A stretch of 64,000 nt of DNA from Pseudomonas sp. Root71 (GTDB lineage Bacteria > Pseudomonadota > Gammaproteobacteria > Pseudomonadales > Pseudomonadaceae). Shown here one piece after another: positions 45,414 through 53,561 of this stretch (position 1 is the first letter of the stretch; each line of letters begins with the position of its first letter). The stretch covers positions 214,572-278,571 of the forward strand of contig NZ_LMHY01000026.1 in the NCBI RefSeq assembly GCF_001429045.1, read 5' to 3'. Below the pieces are notes generated by a model. The model saw nothing but the letters and a program-made list of their open reading frames with translations. It was not told the DNA's origin and ran no database searches. Made by a program: the position numbers and the translations under genes.

Positions 45414-46532
45414 TCACGAAACCTTTGATGGCTCCCGGGTGCGTTGTTGCACCTGGGGTTTTGATTGTGCCCAGTTTTCCGGCAGGTTGATGTAGTCCAC
45501 AAGCTCGCGCAGGCGGCCATGATTGCGGGCGTTGAAGTTGAAGACCAGCCGCACCAGATGGCTGAACTCGGCTTCGTCATGTTCCTCACTACTGTAAACG
45601 TGTTGATGGAAATGATCGCTCAGGCACAGGTCGGCGAAAGCCTGCTGCATGTGTTCGAGCGCGTGGTCGCTGAGTGTGTGATTCATGCGAATCAGGAACT
45701 GATGCTTTAGCCAGCGACTGGAGTGGAAGTTGCTGTAGAACTGGTTGATGTGCTCTACCGCTTCATCGACGTTGTAGACCAGTTTCACCAGCTTCATGTC
45801 AGTGGGCAGGATGTAGTGGTTTGCCTCCAGTTGCTGGTGGATGAAGTCCAGTGCGCCTTGCCAGAATTTGCCGCCCGGCGCGTCGAGCAGTACCACGGGC
45901 ACCAATGGACTCTTGCCGGTCTGGATCAACGTCAGCACTTCCAGCGCCTCATCCAGCGTACCGAAGCCACCAGGGCACAGCACCAGGGCGTCGGCTTCCT
46001 TGACGAAGAACAGCTTGCGGGTGAAAAAGAAGTGGAAAGGCAGCAGGTTGGTCGTGCCGTCGACAGTGGGGTTGGCATGCTGCTCGAAGGGCAGGGTAAT
46101 GTTGAAGCCCAGGCTGTGTGTCAGGCCGGCGCCCTCATGGGCGGCGGCCATGATGCCGCCACCGGCACCGGTAATGACCATCATGTCCGAGCGCACCAGC
46201 GCAGCACCGAGCTCTCGGGCCATGCTATAGAGCGGATGTTCCATGGGCGTGCGGGCCGAGCCGAAAACAGTGACCTTGCGTCGCCCCTTGAATTGTTCGA
46301 GCACGCGGAAAGCCTGTTCCAGTTCGCGCAGGGCTTGCAGGGTGATTTTGGCATTCCAGCGGTTGTGGTCTTCCTGGGCCATGCGCAGCACGGTCAGGAT
46401 CATGTCGCGGTAGATCGGGATGTTCGGGCTGTTGGGTGAAATCAGCTTGAGTTGTTCTTCGACCTTGCTGATGAGGTCGTGGCCGCTTTCTTCAAAATGA
46501 CGGCTCAGGAGGTCATTCGGTTGGTAAGGCAT
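45414..46532 (-). CDS. LOG-family (TIGR00730-type) Rossmann-fold protein
   Basis: The 372-residue protein has the LOG core in the middle: TVFGSARTPMEHPLY, VITGAGGGIMAAAHEGA and the hallmark PGGFGTLDEALEV. Plain LOG proteins (about 190 residues) are cytokinin riboside 5'-monophosphate phosphoribohydrolases. This one carries N- and C-terminal helical extensions of about 90 residues each, like other long bacterial forms, and its substrate is unknown. It used to be called lysine decarboxylase by homology, which is misleading. It faces recX, and its leader contains three hairpins. Confidence 0.85.
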   Translation of the reverse strand: MPYQPNDLLSRHFEESGHDLISKVEEQLKLISPNSPNIPIYRDMILTVLRMAQEDHNRWNAKITLQALRELEQAFRVLEQFKGRRKVTVFGSARTPMEHPLYSMARELGAALVRSDMMVITGAGGGIMAAAHEGAGLTHSLGFNITLPFEQHANPTVDGTTNLLPFHFFFTRKLFFVKEADALVLCPGGFGTLDEALEVLTLIQTGKSPLVPVVLLDAPGGKFWQGALDFIHQQLEANHYILPTDMKLVKLVYNVDEAVEHINQFYSNFHSSRWLKHQFLIRMNHTLSDHALEHMQQAFADLCLSDHFHQHVYSSEEHDEAEFSHLVRLVFNFNARNHGRLRELVDYINLPENWAQSKPQVQQRTREPSKVS

Positions 46533-47012
46533 TCAACTTCTCCTTCTGCACAGAACCCTCGGCCCGACAACGTAAGTCGGTGCCACGACACTTCATGTGT
46601 CGCTGTCTGCCCAGGCCCATGCCTGGGCGATCTACTTGACCCGAAAGGCATCGGATCATCCAAACAGGCTCTGTTTTCCCTTGAATGAAAAAACGTTCGC
46701 ACTACACGACAAGCAACGGCCAGCCCCTTTCCAGCCTTGAAGAAGTATAGGTGGATACCCTGAAATCCAGGTCTTCACAGTTATTTGCGCTGCCTTGATC
46801 ATTGCGCCACAAAGTCTTTCCTGGCAACCGCTTATTGACGATTTGCAAGGTGCTTTCACCGCTCGTCTGAACGCACGTCGCATGTGCTGCACTCTGATTT
46901 ACTAAGTTACAGGTGCAACACAACAACTTTGCGTCAACGGCAAGGCGCACGGTACAAGCGATTCAAGGATTTATCACTCAAACATGAGTGAGGTGCAGGG
47001 AGGCGGGAAACC
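46533..47012. promoter_or_regulatory. 480-nt gap with three adjacent hairpins in the LOG-gene leader
   Basis: No convincing gene on either strand. Reading the minus strand toward the LOG gene there are three hairpins: GCCCAGGC/GCCTGGGC (46609-46628), CGACAC/GTGTCG around 46586-46602 and CCGAC/GTCGG at 46563-46579. The rest (46640-47012) is lower in GC and holds no repeat or clear promoter. A small RNA cannot be excluded. Confidence 0.4.
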
Positions 47013-47207
47013 ATGGCCAGAGTCGTTCTGGAGATCGATACGCAACTGTATCGATTGCTGAAGTCATCAGCCGAGACCCATCATTTGAGTCTCGAGGATG
47101 AGTGCTGCCGTCGTTTGCGCGGTGGCGAACGCCGTTCGCATTACTTGCAGGCGCTGCTGGCGGAACTGCGCGCCGAAGATGAACAGCGGCGCGCCAAATC
47201 CAGGTGA
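47013..47207 (+). CDS. Small ribbon-helix-helix-like protein of unknown function
   Basis: The 64-residue basic protein MARVVLEIDTQLYRLLKSSA... has a good GGGAGG ribosome site. A short beta strand (RVVLEID) followed by two helices resembles Arc/MetJ-type or FitA-type DNA-binding antitoxins, but there is no toxin gene beside it: the next gene is convergent and ends one base after its stop. The fold is inferred from pattern only. Confidence 0.6.
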   Translation: MARVVLEIDTQLYRLLKSSAETHHLSLEDECCRRLRGGERRSHYLQALLAELRAEDEQRRAKSR

Positions 47208-47630
47208 TTACTTTTTCTTCTTCGCCGGTTGCAGGCAATCCGATTCCTGGAAGCTTGCGGAGCCGACCGGGCGGTTGGTCTTCACCTCGGTGAAGTCGTA
47301 ACGCATGATCGCGCCCTTGGCCATCAGCTTGCGAAACCCTTCGTTTCGGCAGACAGAAGCTCCCAGCTGGAAGTACACGGCTTTCGGGTCTGCACGCATC
47401 TTGTCGGCGTGGCTGCTCTGCACGCTCAGGTGGTTGATCAGCTGTTTGCCGTCAACGGTATAGCCTTGATCGAGAATGTCTTCGTTGATCGCTCGAGGAG
47501 TGCCGACGCTGCTCTGGGCGGCGACGTTTTGCAGCATTTTGTTCAGTTCCGTGTCTTTCAAGGACGCAGCCTGGGCGTTGAAGGATGACGCCAGCAAAAT
47601 GGCCGCGGTAGGAACGATAAGGCGCAGCAT
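47208..47630 (-). CDS. Secreted PA3611-like protein (DUF4146 family)
   Basis: The 140-residue protein has a signal peptide (MLRLIVPTAAILLASSFNAQA, cut before ASLKD), a soluble helical domain with two cysteines (ASVCRNEG; ESDCLQP) that could form a disulphide, and a lysine tail (KKKK). The order recA-recX-...-this gene-...-erdR-dgkA parallels the P. aeruginosa PA3617-PA3603 region, where PA3611 is a quorum-sensing-regulated secreted protein of a Pseudomonas-specific family. Family assignment is from recall and synteny; the molecular function is not known. Confidence 0.75.
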   Translation of the reverse strand: MLRLIVPTAAILLASSFNAQAASLKDTELNKMLQNVAAQSSVGTPRAINEDILDQGYTVDGKQLINHLSVQSSHADKMRADPKAVYFQLGASVCRNEGFRKLMAKGAIMRYDFTEVKTNRPVGSASFQESDCLQPAKKKK

Positions 47631-47818
47631 GAAACTCTCCTGGTTCAGTGATGCGGGTTGGACCCGTCACGTGACTGTGCGTTCAGTGGCGGCGAATTAT
47701 AGGGGAGGCGGGCTGGACGGTACAGGCTTGCGCCGGGCGCTCTGGTAAACTGCTGGCACTTTTTACCCTGTCGAGTGTTTTTCGTGTCGATTTCCCTTCT
47801 GTGTGGGCGTTGCCCGCC

Positions 47819-48577
47819 ATGAGTCATACCCCCGCGCGCTTTGCCTTGAATGCCGTAGCCCGCTTGCGCGATCAGCGTGAGGAGGAGGGCATCAAGCCGA
47901 TTCAGGCCCGCGGCTGGCGCGCGACGCGCTGCCGTGACTGCCGGGTGATCGAGAGCCACTGCCTGTGCGCATGGCGCCCGCAGGTCGCTACCCGTTCCGG
48001 CGTGTGCCTGATCATGACCAATAAGGAAGTGTTCAAACCGAGCAACACCGGTTGGCTGATCGCCGACGTGGTGCCTGACAACCATGCCTTCATCTGGTCC
48101 CGTACCGAGACCGATCCGAAGTTGCTGGCGCTGTTGTCCGACCCGCAATGGCAGCCTTACCTGGTGTTTCCGGGGGAGTACGTCGAACCTGAACGCGTGA
48201 CAAACACTGTGGACGTCGATGGCACGAAGCGCCCGTTGTTCATTCTGTTGGATGCGACCTGGACCGAAGCGCGGAAGATCTTTCGCAAGAGCCCCTATTT
48301 CGATCGATTGCCGATCCTCAGCCTTCTGCCGGAGAAACTCTCCCGCTACCGGTTGCGCCGCTCGACCCGCAGCGAACATCTGTGCACGGCGGAAGTGGCG
48401 GCGCTGTGCCTCGACCTCGCAGGCGATATCGCCGCGGCATCGGCGCTGGACGCCTACTTCGATGTGTTCAGCCAGCATTACCTCGACGCCAAACACCAGT
48501 TGGACATGAACGTTTCGACCCCGGCGCACGCCGAGTTGATGCCCTATGTCCGGTCGGTCACCCCATTGATGGACTGA
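47819..48577 (+). CDS. DTW-domain tRNA-uridine aminocarboxypropyltransferase (TapT/YfiP family)
   Basis: Predicted to add the 3-amino-3-carboxypropyl group of SAM to uridine 47 of tRNA (acp3U), by family. The protein has 252 residues from ATG 47819 (MSHTPARFALNAVARL). A zinc-type cysteine set lies near the N-terminus (CRDCRVIESHCLC). The DTW box appears as ILLDATWTEARKIF and is followed by the SLLPEKLSRYRLRRS segment. An upstream in-frame GTG at 47801 is less likely. Confidence 0.85.
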   Translation: MSHTPARFALNAVARLRDQREEEGIKPIQARGWRATRCRDCRVIESHCLCAWRPQVATRSGVCLIMTNKEVFKPSNTGWLIADVVPDNHAFIWSRTETDPKLLALLSDPQWQPYLVFPGEYVEPERVTNTVDVDGTKRPLFILLDATWTEARKIFRKSPYFDRLPILSLLPEKLSRYRLRRSTRSEHLCTAEVAALCLDLAGDIAAASALDAYFDVFSQHYLDAKHQLDMNVSTPAHAELMPYVRSVTPLMD

Positions 48578-48795
48578 TTGTCGCGCATACTGCAATAAAG
48601 TGTACCGGCCATGCTGCTTGACCACCCCGGCTTCGCTGGGCATGCTTGGCGCCGATTAGGGTGCTGCCGGAATTTTCGACGCCGTTTTTTGCGTTGAGCG
48701 TGCCTTGTCAGTGCAGCTGCGTGGCTGTGTCTTGACTTGCTTTGGCGAGGTCCGAATGCATCGGGCGTCCCATGAAAAACAGGATCATTTGAAAA

Positions 48796-49446
48796 ATGGC
48801 CACATACGAAATCCTGATTGCCGATGACCACCCACTTTTTCGTAGTGCCTTGCATCAAGCGCTGACCCTGGGCCTCGGCCCGGACGTGCGTCTGGTGGAA
48901 GTGGCGAGCATCGCCGAACTGGAAGTGCGCCTGACGGAAAAGTCCGACTGGGATCTGGTACTGCTGGACCTGAACATGCCGGGGGCCTACGGTTTTTCCG
49001 GGCTGGTCCTGCTGCGCGGGCAGTACCCGCAGATTCCGGTGGTCATGGTCTCGGCCCAGGAAGAGCCAACCATCATGGTCAAGTCTCGCGAGTTCGGCGC
49101 CAGTGGCTTCATTCCCAAATCCAGTGACTTGAGTGTGATCCAGAAAGCCGTGCGCGCCGTTCTCGATGGCGACGTGTTCTGGCCGCCGCAGGCATTTGAA
49201 GCGGTCAGCGTCTCGGATGAGGCCAAGGCGGCCAGCGAAGGTCTTGCCAGCCTCACCCCGCAACAATTTCGCGTGTTGACCATGGTCTGCGAAGGCCTGC
49301 TGAACAAGCAGATCGCCTACGAGCTGAGCGTTTCCGAGGCGACTATCAAGGCGCACGTGACCGCGATTTTCCGTAAACTGAATGTACGGACCCGGACTCA
49401 GGCCGCGCTGCTCTTGCAACAACTTGAGTCAATTTCCAGCCATTAA
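48796..49446 (+). CDS. erdR: Two-component response regulator ErdR (NarL/LuxR family)
   Basis: The 216-residue protein has a receiver domain (phospho-acceptor D58 in LVLLDLNMPG; acidic pair D10-D11) followed by a LuxR-type HTH at 153-210 (LTPQQFRVLTMVCEGLLNKQ and ATIKAHVTAIFRKL). In P. aeruginosa the orthologous erdR lies directly before dgkA, as here, and controls ethanol oxidation and acetyl-CoA synthetase genes. No sensor kinase is encoded next to it. Orthology is inferred from synteny and domain layout. Confidence 0.85.
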   Translation: MATYEILIADDHPLFRSALHQALTLGLGPDVRLVEVASIAELEVRLTEKSDWDLVLLDLNMPGAYGFSGLVLLRGQYPQIPVVMVSAQEEPTIMVKSREFGASGFIPKSSDLSVIQKAVRAVLDGDVFWPPQAFEAVSVSDEAKAASEGLASLTPQQFRVLTMVCEGLLNKQIAYELSVSEATIKAHVTAIFRKLNVRTRTQAALLLQQLESISSH

Positions 49447-49521
49447 AGGCTGGCAAATTCACGCTTTTTTGACTTTGGTTGAACTAGCTTTCCCACTTCT
49501 TTTTTGCCAGTTGCCCACTCT

Positions 49522-49884
49522 ATGTCACCTTTCAAAGGCCAGACCGGCCTGAAACGTATTCTCAATGCTTCCGGTTATTCGCTGGACGGCCTGCGCGCAG
49601 CCTTCACCGGTGAAGCCGCCTTTCGGCAATTGGTGTTGCTCAACGTCATCCTGATCCCTTTGTCGTTCTTCCTGAATGTCAGCCGGGTCGAACAGGCGTT
49701 GTTGATCGCGGTATGCCTGTTGGCGTTGATCGTCGAGTTGCTCAACTCGGCGGTGGAAGCGGCCATCGACCGCATTTCCCTTGAACGGCACCCGCTGTCC
49801 AAGAATGCCAAGGACATGGGCAGTGCCGCCCAGTTCGTGGCGTTGAGCATGATTGCCCTGGTGTGGGCGGTGATTCTGCTTTAA
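49522..49884 (+). CDS. dgkA: Diacylglycerol kinase
   Basis: Small integral membrane kinase that recycles diacylglycerol to phosphatidate. The protein has 120 residues from ATG 49522 (MSPFKGQTGLKRILNA). There are three membrane helices, with the conserved active-site stretch VELLNSAVEAAIDRIS (residues 72-87) and KNAKDMGSAAQF. It converges with finR, and the two stop codons share bases (TTAA at 49881-49884). Confidence 0.95.
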   Translation: MSPFKGQTGLKRILNASGYSLDGLRAAFTGEAAFRQLVLLNVILIPLSFFLNVSRVEQALLIAVCLLALIVELLNSAVEAAIDRISLERHPLSKNAKDMGSAAQFVALSMIALVWAVILL

Positions 49885-50807
49885 GCGATCGTCGGCAGCA
49901 CGATCTCGTCGCTGCGCTGGACCCCGGCGGTGAAGGCGCGGCACAGTTCGAGGAACTCGCGCATCGCCGAGGTCTGATACTTCTGTTTATGCCAGATGAA
50001 ATAAAACTGTCGCGCCAGATCCAGATCCGGCGTCTCGACAGGCACCAGGCTGCCGCGGCGGAATGCGTCGCGCAAAGCCAGCCTGGAAATGCAGCCAATC
50101 CCCAAACCTGATTCCACTGCGCGCTTGATCGCTTCGGTGTGCTCAAGCTCGAGGCGAATGTTTAACGAAGTGCGGTGATGGCGCATGGCTTGATCGAAGG
50201 TCAACCGCGTGCCCGAGCCCTGTTCGCGCAAGATCCAGGCTTCGTGGCTCAACTCGTCCATGGTGGCCGTGCCACGCTTGGCCAACGGATGCTGGGGGGC
50301 GCAAAACACCACCAGTTCGTCCTCGACCCAGCTTTGCACTTCGATGTCCGGGTGACTGCAGTCGCCTTCGATTAGACCCAGATCAATTTCATAGTGGGCC
50401 ACTTGTTGCACGATATTGGCAGTGTTCTGCACATGCAGTTTCACCTGGCTTTCCGGGTGGCGTTGCATGAAGCTGCCGATCAACAATGTGGCCAGGTAAT
50501 TGCCGATGGTCAGGGTCGCGCCCACCGCCAGAGAGCCGAAACCGGACTTGCCATTGAGCAGGTCTTCGATTTCCTTGGCCTGGTCCAGCAGCGCCACCGC
50601 TTGCGGCAACAGTTGTTTTCCGAGGGCGTTGAGGCTCAACCGTTTGCCGGCGCGGTCGAACAACTGGCAGCTGCACTGGCGCTCCAGTTCGGTGATCGAG
50701 GTGCTCGCCGCCGATTGCGAGAGGTTGAGCAGGCCCGCGGCACGGGACACACTTTCCTGCTGGGCGACGGCGACGAATACTTGAAGTTGACGGAGAGTAA
50801 ATCGCAT
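49881..50807 (-). CDS. finR: LysR-family regulator FinR
   Basis: Activator of the divergent ferredoxin-NADP reductase gene in pseudomonads, responsive to superoxide and sulphur status. The protein has 308 residues from ATG 50807 (MRFTLRQLQVFVAVAQQESV); the frame is open upstream but only through control-region bases. N-terminal wHTH (RAAGLLNLSQSAASTSITEL) with a C-terminal effector domain. Divergence from fpr over 122 nt supports the name. Confidence 0.9.
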   Translation of the reverse strand: MRFTLRQLQVFVAVAQQESVSRAAGLLNLSQSAASTSITELERQCSCQLFDRAGKRLSLNALGKQLLPQAVALLDQAKEIEDLLNGKSGFGSLAVGATLTIGNYLATLLIGSFMQRHPESQVKLHVQNTANIVQQVAHYEIDLGLIEGDCSHPDIEVQSWVEDELVVFCAPQHPLAKRGTATMDELSHEAWILREQGSGTRLTFDQAMRHHRTSLNIRLELEHTEAIKRAVESGLGIGCISRLALRDAFRRGSLVPVETPDLDLARQFYFIWHKQKYQTSAMREFLELCRAFTAGVQRSDEIVLPTIA

Positions 50808-50819
50808 ATCGATATAACC

Positions 50820-50873
50820 GATAACCCTTATCTTAATAATCCATTTAACAGATATTGTCTCTGCCTTTAGAAT
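50820..50873 (+). promoter_or_regulatory. finR/fpr control region: dyad plus fpr promoter
   Basis: A dyad GATAA-CCC-TTATC (50820-50832) sits just upstream of a good sigma-70 promoter, TTAACA (50845-50850), 17-nt spacer and TAGAAT (50868-50873), pointing to fpr. The dyad is 12 bp before the -35 and 12 bp from the finR start, suiting both activation of fpr and autoregulation. Confidence 0.65.
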
Positions 50874-50929
50874 GCGATGCAATTGCGCATATCACTGGCG
50901 CAGGCAAAATCTCCAGGAGTCCCACGTAC

Positions 50930-51709
50930 ATGAGCAACATGAACCACGAGCGTGTCCTCAGTGTTCACCACTGGAACGACACTCTGTTCAGCTTCAAGTG
51001 CACCCGTGATCCGGGCCTGCGCTTCGAGAACGGTCAGTTCGTGATGATCGGCCTGCAACAGCCCAACGGCCGCCCGCTTATGCGCGCTTACTCGATTGCC
51101 AGCCCGAACTGGGAAGAGCATCTCGAGTTCTTCAGCATCAAGGTGCCTGATGGTCCGCTGACTTCGCAGTTGCAGCATCTGAAGGAAGGCGACGAGATCA
51201 TCATCAGCAAGAAGCCTACCGGTACGCTGGTACTGGATGACTTGAAGCCTGGCAAACATTTGTACCTGCTCAGCACCGGTACCGGCCTGGCGCCGTTCAT
51301 GAGCGTTATCCAGGACCCGGAAACCTACGAGCGTTTCGAAAAAGTGATCCTGTGCCACGGCGTGCGTTACGTCAACGAAGTCGCTTACCGCGAGTTCATC
51401 ACCGAGCACCTGCCGCAGAACGAGTTCTTCGGCGACGCGCTGCGTGACAAGTTGATCTACTACCCGACCGTGACCCGTGAGCCGTTCGAGAACGAAGGTC
51501 GCCTGACCGACCTGATGCGCAGCGGCAAGCTGTTCAGCGACATCGGTCTGCCACCGATCAACCCGCAGGACGACCGCGCCATGCTGTGCGGCAGCCCGAG
51601 CATGCTCGACGAGACCAGCGAAGTGCTGAACAGCTTCGGCCTGAAAGTTTCGCCGCGGATGCGCGAGCCGGGTGATTACCTGATCGAGCGTGCATTCGTC
51701 GAGAAGTAA
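50930..51709 (+). CDS. fpr: Ferredoxin-NADP+ reductase
   Basis: FAD enzyme that exchanges electrons between NADPH and ferredoxin or flavodoxin, used in oxidative stress and Fe-S repair. The protein has 259 residues from ATG 50930 (MSNMNHERVLSVHHWNDTLF). FAD site RAYSIAS; NADP site STGTGLAPFMSV; C-terminal YLIERAFVEK. Possible partner: FdxA at 38614. An in-frame start at 50855 lies upstream of the predicted -10 and is rejected. Confidence 0.96.
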   Translation: MSNMNHERVLSVHHWNDTLFSFKCTRDPGLRFENGQFVMIGLQQPNGRPLMRAYSIASPNWEEHLEFFSIKVPDGPLTSQLQHLKEGDEIIISKKPTGTLVLDDLKPGKHLYLLSTGTGLAPFMSVIQDPETYERFEKVILCHGVRYVNEVAYREFITEHLPQNEFFGDALRDKLIYYPTVTREPFENEGRLTDLMRSGKLFSDIGLPPINPQDDRAMLCGSPSMLDETSEVLNSFGLKVSPRMREPGDYLIERAFVEK

Positions 51710-51733
51710 GCACCAGTAACAGCTTTGTTTTAC

Positions 51734-51822
51734 CTGTGGGAGCGAGCCTGCTCGCGATAGCGGTGTGTCAGTCGACGTCAATGTCGACTGTTACCCCTTC
51801 GCGAACAGGCTCGCTCCCACAG
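51734..51822. repeat. REP doublet, TGTGGGAGCGAG family
   Basis: CTGTGGGAGCGAGCCTGCTC from 51734, and an inverted partner ending GCTCGCTCCCACAG at 51822. An internal smaller dyad (GTCGAC-GTCAAT-GTCGAC) is at the centre. It lies between the fpr and trmO stops. Confidence 0.88.
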
Positions 51823-51835
51823 TTGTTTCTGTTGT

Positions 51836-52534
51836 TCAGCTTATTGCAGGAATGACTTCCAGGACGCGGATCAGCTCCGGTGTCGGGTAGTGCCAACGCA
51901 CATCGACATCCCAGAACTGCGCGCCGTATTCCCGCTCGGGTGCAGGCGTCTGATAGGCCGGGCGCGGATCTTGCGCCAGGCATTGCTCGATCAACTCGAC
52001 CAAGGGCTCTGCAAGGCGCTGGGCATGCTCCTGGGCCTGTTGCAGCGCTGTGTCCGTCCACTGCACGGGAATCAGTTGCGGCGCAGCGCTGGCGATGCTG
52101 TTGGCGGCGGTGTCGATGATGTCGGCGTAGGGCACGTAGGGTTTGATGTCGAGAATCGGGGTGCCGTCCAGCAGATCGATGCCAGAGATCCACAGCCGAC
52201 CGGCTTCGACCTTGTCCAGTTTCACCACCGACTGCCCGATGCCATTGGGGCGGTGGGTGGCGCGGGTGGCGAACACGCCCATGGACTTGTTGCCGCCGAG
52301 GCGAGGAGGGCGAACCTTCAGGCGAGGCTTTTCCTCCAGGGCCTGGTGGAACAGGAACAGCAGCCACACGTGGCTGACCTGCTCCAGGCCCTGCACCGCG
52401 TCCCCTTGATCGAACGGCGCCACCAGTTCAAGCACCCCACGGGCGGCCGGGGCCAGTTGCGGCTGGCGCGGAATGGCGAACTTCTCCTTGAAGCAGGAGC
52501 GCACGAAGCCGATGGGGGAAACGCTGTAGGTCAT
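51836..52534 (-). CDS. trmO: TrmO/TsaA-family tRNA (adenine-N6)-methyltransferase
   Basis: Predicted to methylate the N6 of t6A37 in threonine tRNAs. The 232-residue protein starts at ATG 52534 (MTYSVSPIGFVRSCFKEKFA). Family segments: GLEQVSHVWLLFLFHQ, FATRATHRPNGIGQSVV and DGTPILDIKPYVPYAD, all typical of the TsaA-like beta-barrel, plus a C-terminal domain. The open frame continues upstream to 52675, but that part is translated REP sequence and is not credible. Another start, ATG 52567, is possible. No good ribosome site is visible for either. Confidence 0.85.
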   Translation of the reverse strand: MTYSVSPIGFVRSCFKEKFAIPRQPQLAPAARGVLELVAPFDQGDAVQGLEQVSHVWLLFLFHQALEEKPRLKVRPPRLGGNKSMGVFATRATHRPNGIGQSVVKLDKVEAGRLWISGIDLLDGTPILDIKPYVPYADIIDTAANSIASAAPQLIPVQWTDTALQQAQEHAQRLAEPLVELIEQCLAQDPRPAYQTPAPEREYGAQFWDVDVRWHYPTPELIRVLEVIPAIS

Positions 52535-52582
52535 GGTTTGGGATCGAGGCGGAATCAGGTAGGGCATGATGCCGTAAAGATC

Positions 52583-52657
52583 AAAAGATCGCAGCCTTCG
52601 GCAGCTCCTACAGAGGAATTCGTACGGCGTAGGAGCTGCCGCAGGCTGCGATCTTTT
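52583..52657. repeat. REP doublet, GTAGGAGCTGCCG family
   Basis: AAAAGATCGCAGCCTTCGGC from 52583, and an inverted partner ending GGCTGCGATCTTTT at 52657. The element touches the stop codon of the SDR gene (52656-52658). Confidence 0.9.
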
Positions 52658-53426
52658 AAAGGCTGAACCCGCCATCCAGCGGAATGATATTTCCGGTCAT
52701 GTAGGCCCCAGCGGTGCTCGCCAGACTGATCGCCAGCGCCGCCATCTCTTCCTCGCGCCCCCAGCGCTTCATTGGAATCAGGGCCGTATCCTGCGCCAGC
52801 GCCTGTTCATCATTGCCAATGTGCCGGGTCATCTTGCTCGGAAAGCGCCCCGGGGCGATCACGTTGAGGTTGATGTGCTGGCTCACCAGTTCGCGCGCCA
52901 GAATCCTCGACAGTTGGTGCAACGCGGCCTTGCTCGGCCCGTAGGCATACGCCTGCTCGCCGAAGGAGGAAATCCCCGCCACCGACCCGATGTTAATGAT
53001 CCGCGCCGGATTCGCTTCGGAACCGGCCTTGCGCAGCAGGGGCAGGAACTGCTGGATGCAGTTGAACACCGAGGTCACGTTGAGCTGCATGACCTTCTCC
53101 CAGCCCTTGATCGGGTAGCTCTCCAGTGGTGCGCCCCAGGTGGTGCCGGCATTGTTCACCAGAATGTCCAGATGGGTGATCTGCTCGCCCAGGCGCGTGG
53201 CCAGTTGAAGGACGCCCTCTTCGGTGGCGAGGTTGGCCGCGATGGCGCGGCAGCGGCCAAGTGCACCGAGTTCGTCAGCGGTTTGCTGGCAGGCTTCGAC
53301 GTCGCGGGCGCAGACGTACACGGTGGCGCCGGCCTCGACGTAGGCCTTGGCGATCATCTTGCCGATACCACGGGTGCCGCCGGTCACCAGGGCGGTGCGG
53401 CCTTGCAGGGAAAAGTAGGGATGCAT
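52656..53426 (-). CDS. rhlG: SDR-family 3-oxoacyl reductase RhlG-like
   Basis: NADPH-dependent short-chain dehydrogenase, 256 residues. Cofactor loop TGGTRGIG (16-23), NNAG motif (LVNNAGTTWGA), catalytic Ser in INIGSVAGIS and Tyr-Lys in YAYGPSKAAL. Overall sequence follows P. aeruginosa RhlG closely (MHPYFSLQGRTALVTGG; ESYPIKGWEKVMQLNVTSVF), including the C-terminal YMTGNIIPLDGGFSL. RhlG was linked to hydroxyacyl precursors of rhamnolipids and PHA, but no rhamnolipid genes are in this window, so the substrate here is open. Confidence 0.85.
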   Translation of the reverse strand: MHPYFSLQGRTALVTGGTRGIGKMIAKAYVEAGATVYVCARDVEACQQTADELGALGRCRAIAANLATEEGVLQLATRLGEQITHLDILVNNAGTTWGAPLESYPIKGWEKVMQLNVTSVFNCIQQFLPLLRKAGSEANPARIINIGSVAGISSFGEQAYAYGPSKAALHQLSRILARELVSQHINLNVIAPGRFPSKMTRHIGNDEQALAQDTALIPMKRWGREEEMAALAISLASTAGAYMTGNIIPLDGGFSL

Positions 53427-53506
53427 GGCGAATCCTGAGAACTGAGGTCTTAATACCCTAGTCGTCAGCCGCCAGAAGCGGAGCCACTATTTTTACGCGG
53501 AATGAG

Positions 53507-53554
53507 GGGCCATATGGCCCGGCCTTGAACTGCATGCGTGCAGTTCAAGGCCGG
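53507..53554. repeat. Perfect 16-bp inverted repeat beside a 14-bp palindrome
   Basis: Arms CCGGCCTTGAACTGCA (53519-53534) and TGCAGTTCAAGGCCGG (53539-53554) with loop TGCG, immediately after the palindrome GGGCCATATGGCCC (53507-53520). It lies 7 nt past the stop of the DUF1456 gene on the minus strand. There is no T-run on either side, so it does not look like an ordinary terminator, and it does not match the two REP families. Confidence 0.75.
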
Positions 53555-53561
53555 CGGGCGT

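Noticed and set aside
45414..46532. Lysine decarboxylase as the product name
   Set aside because: The PGGxGTxxE core is that of LOG proteins, which lack decarboxylase activity and PLP-binding residues.
46533..47012. Small RNA or missed gene upstream of the LOG gene
   Set aside because: Three hairpins are visible, but no promoter-terminator pair and no coding pattern; kept only as a structured gap.
47208..47748. Open plus-strand frames over the PA3611-like gene
   Set aside because: The minus frame has a signal peptide and family-like pattern; plus frames have no start context.
52535..52675. 47-residue N-terminal extension of trmO
   Set aside because: Translates REP sequence (CRSCRRLRSF) and is absent from the family.
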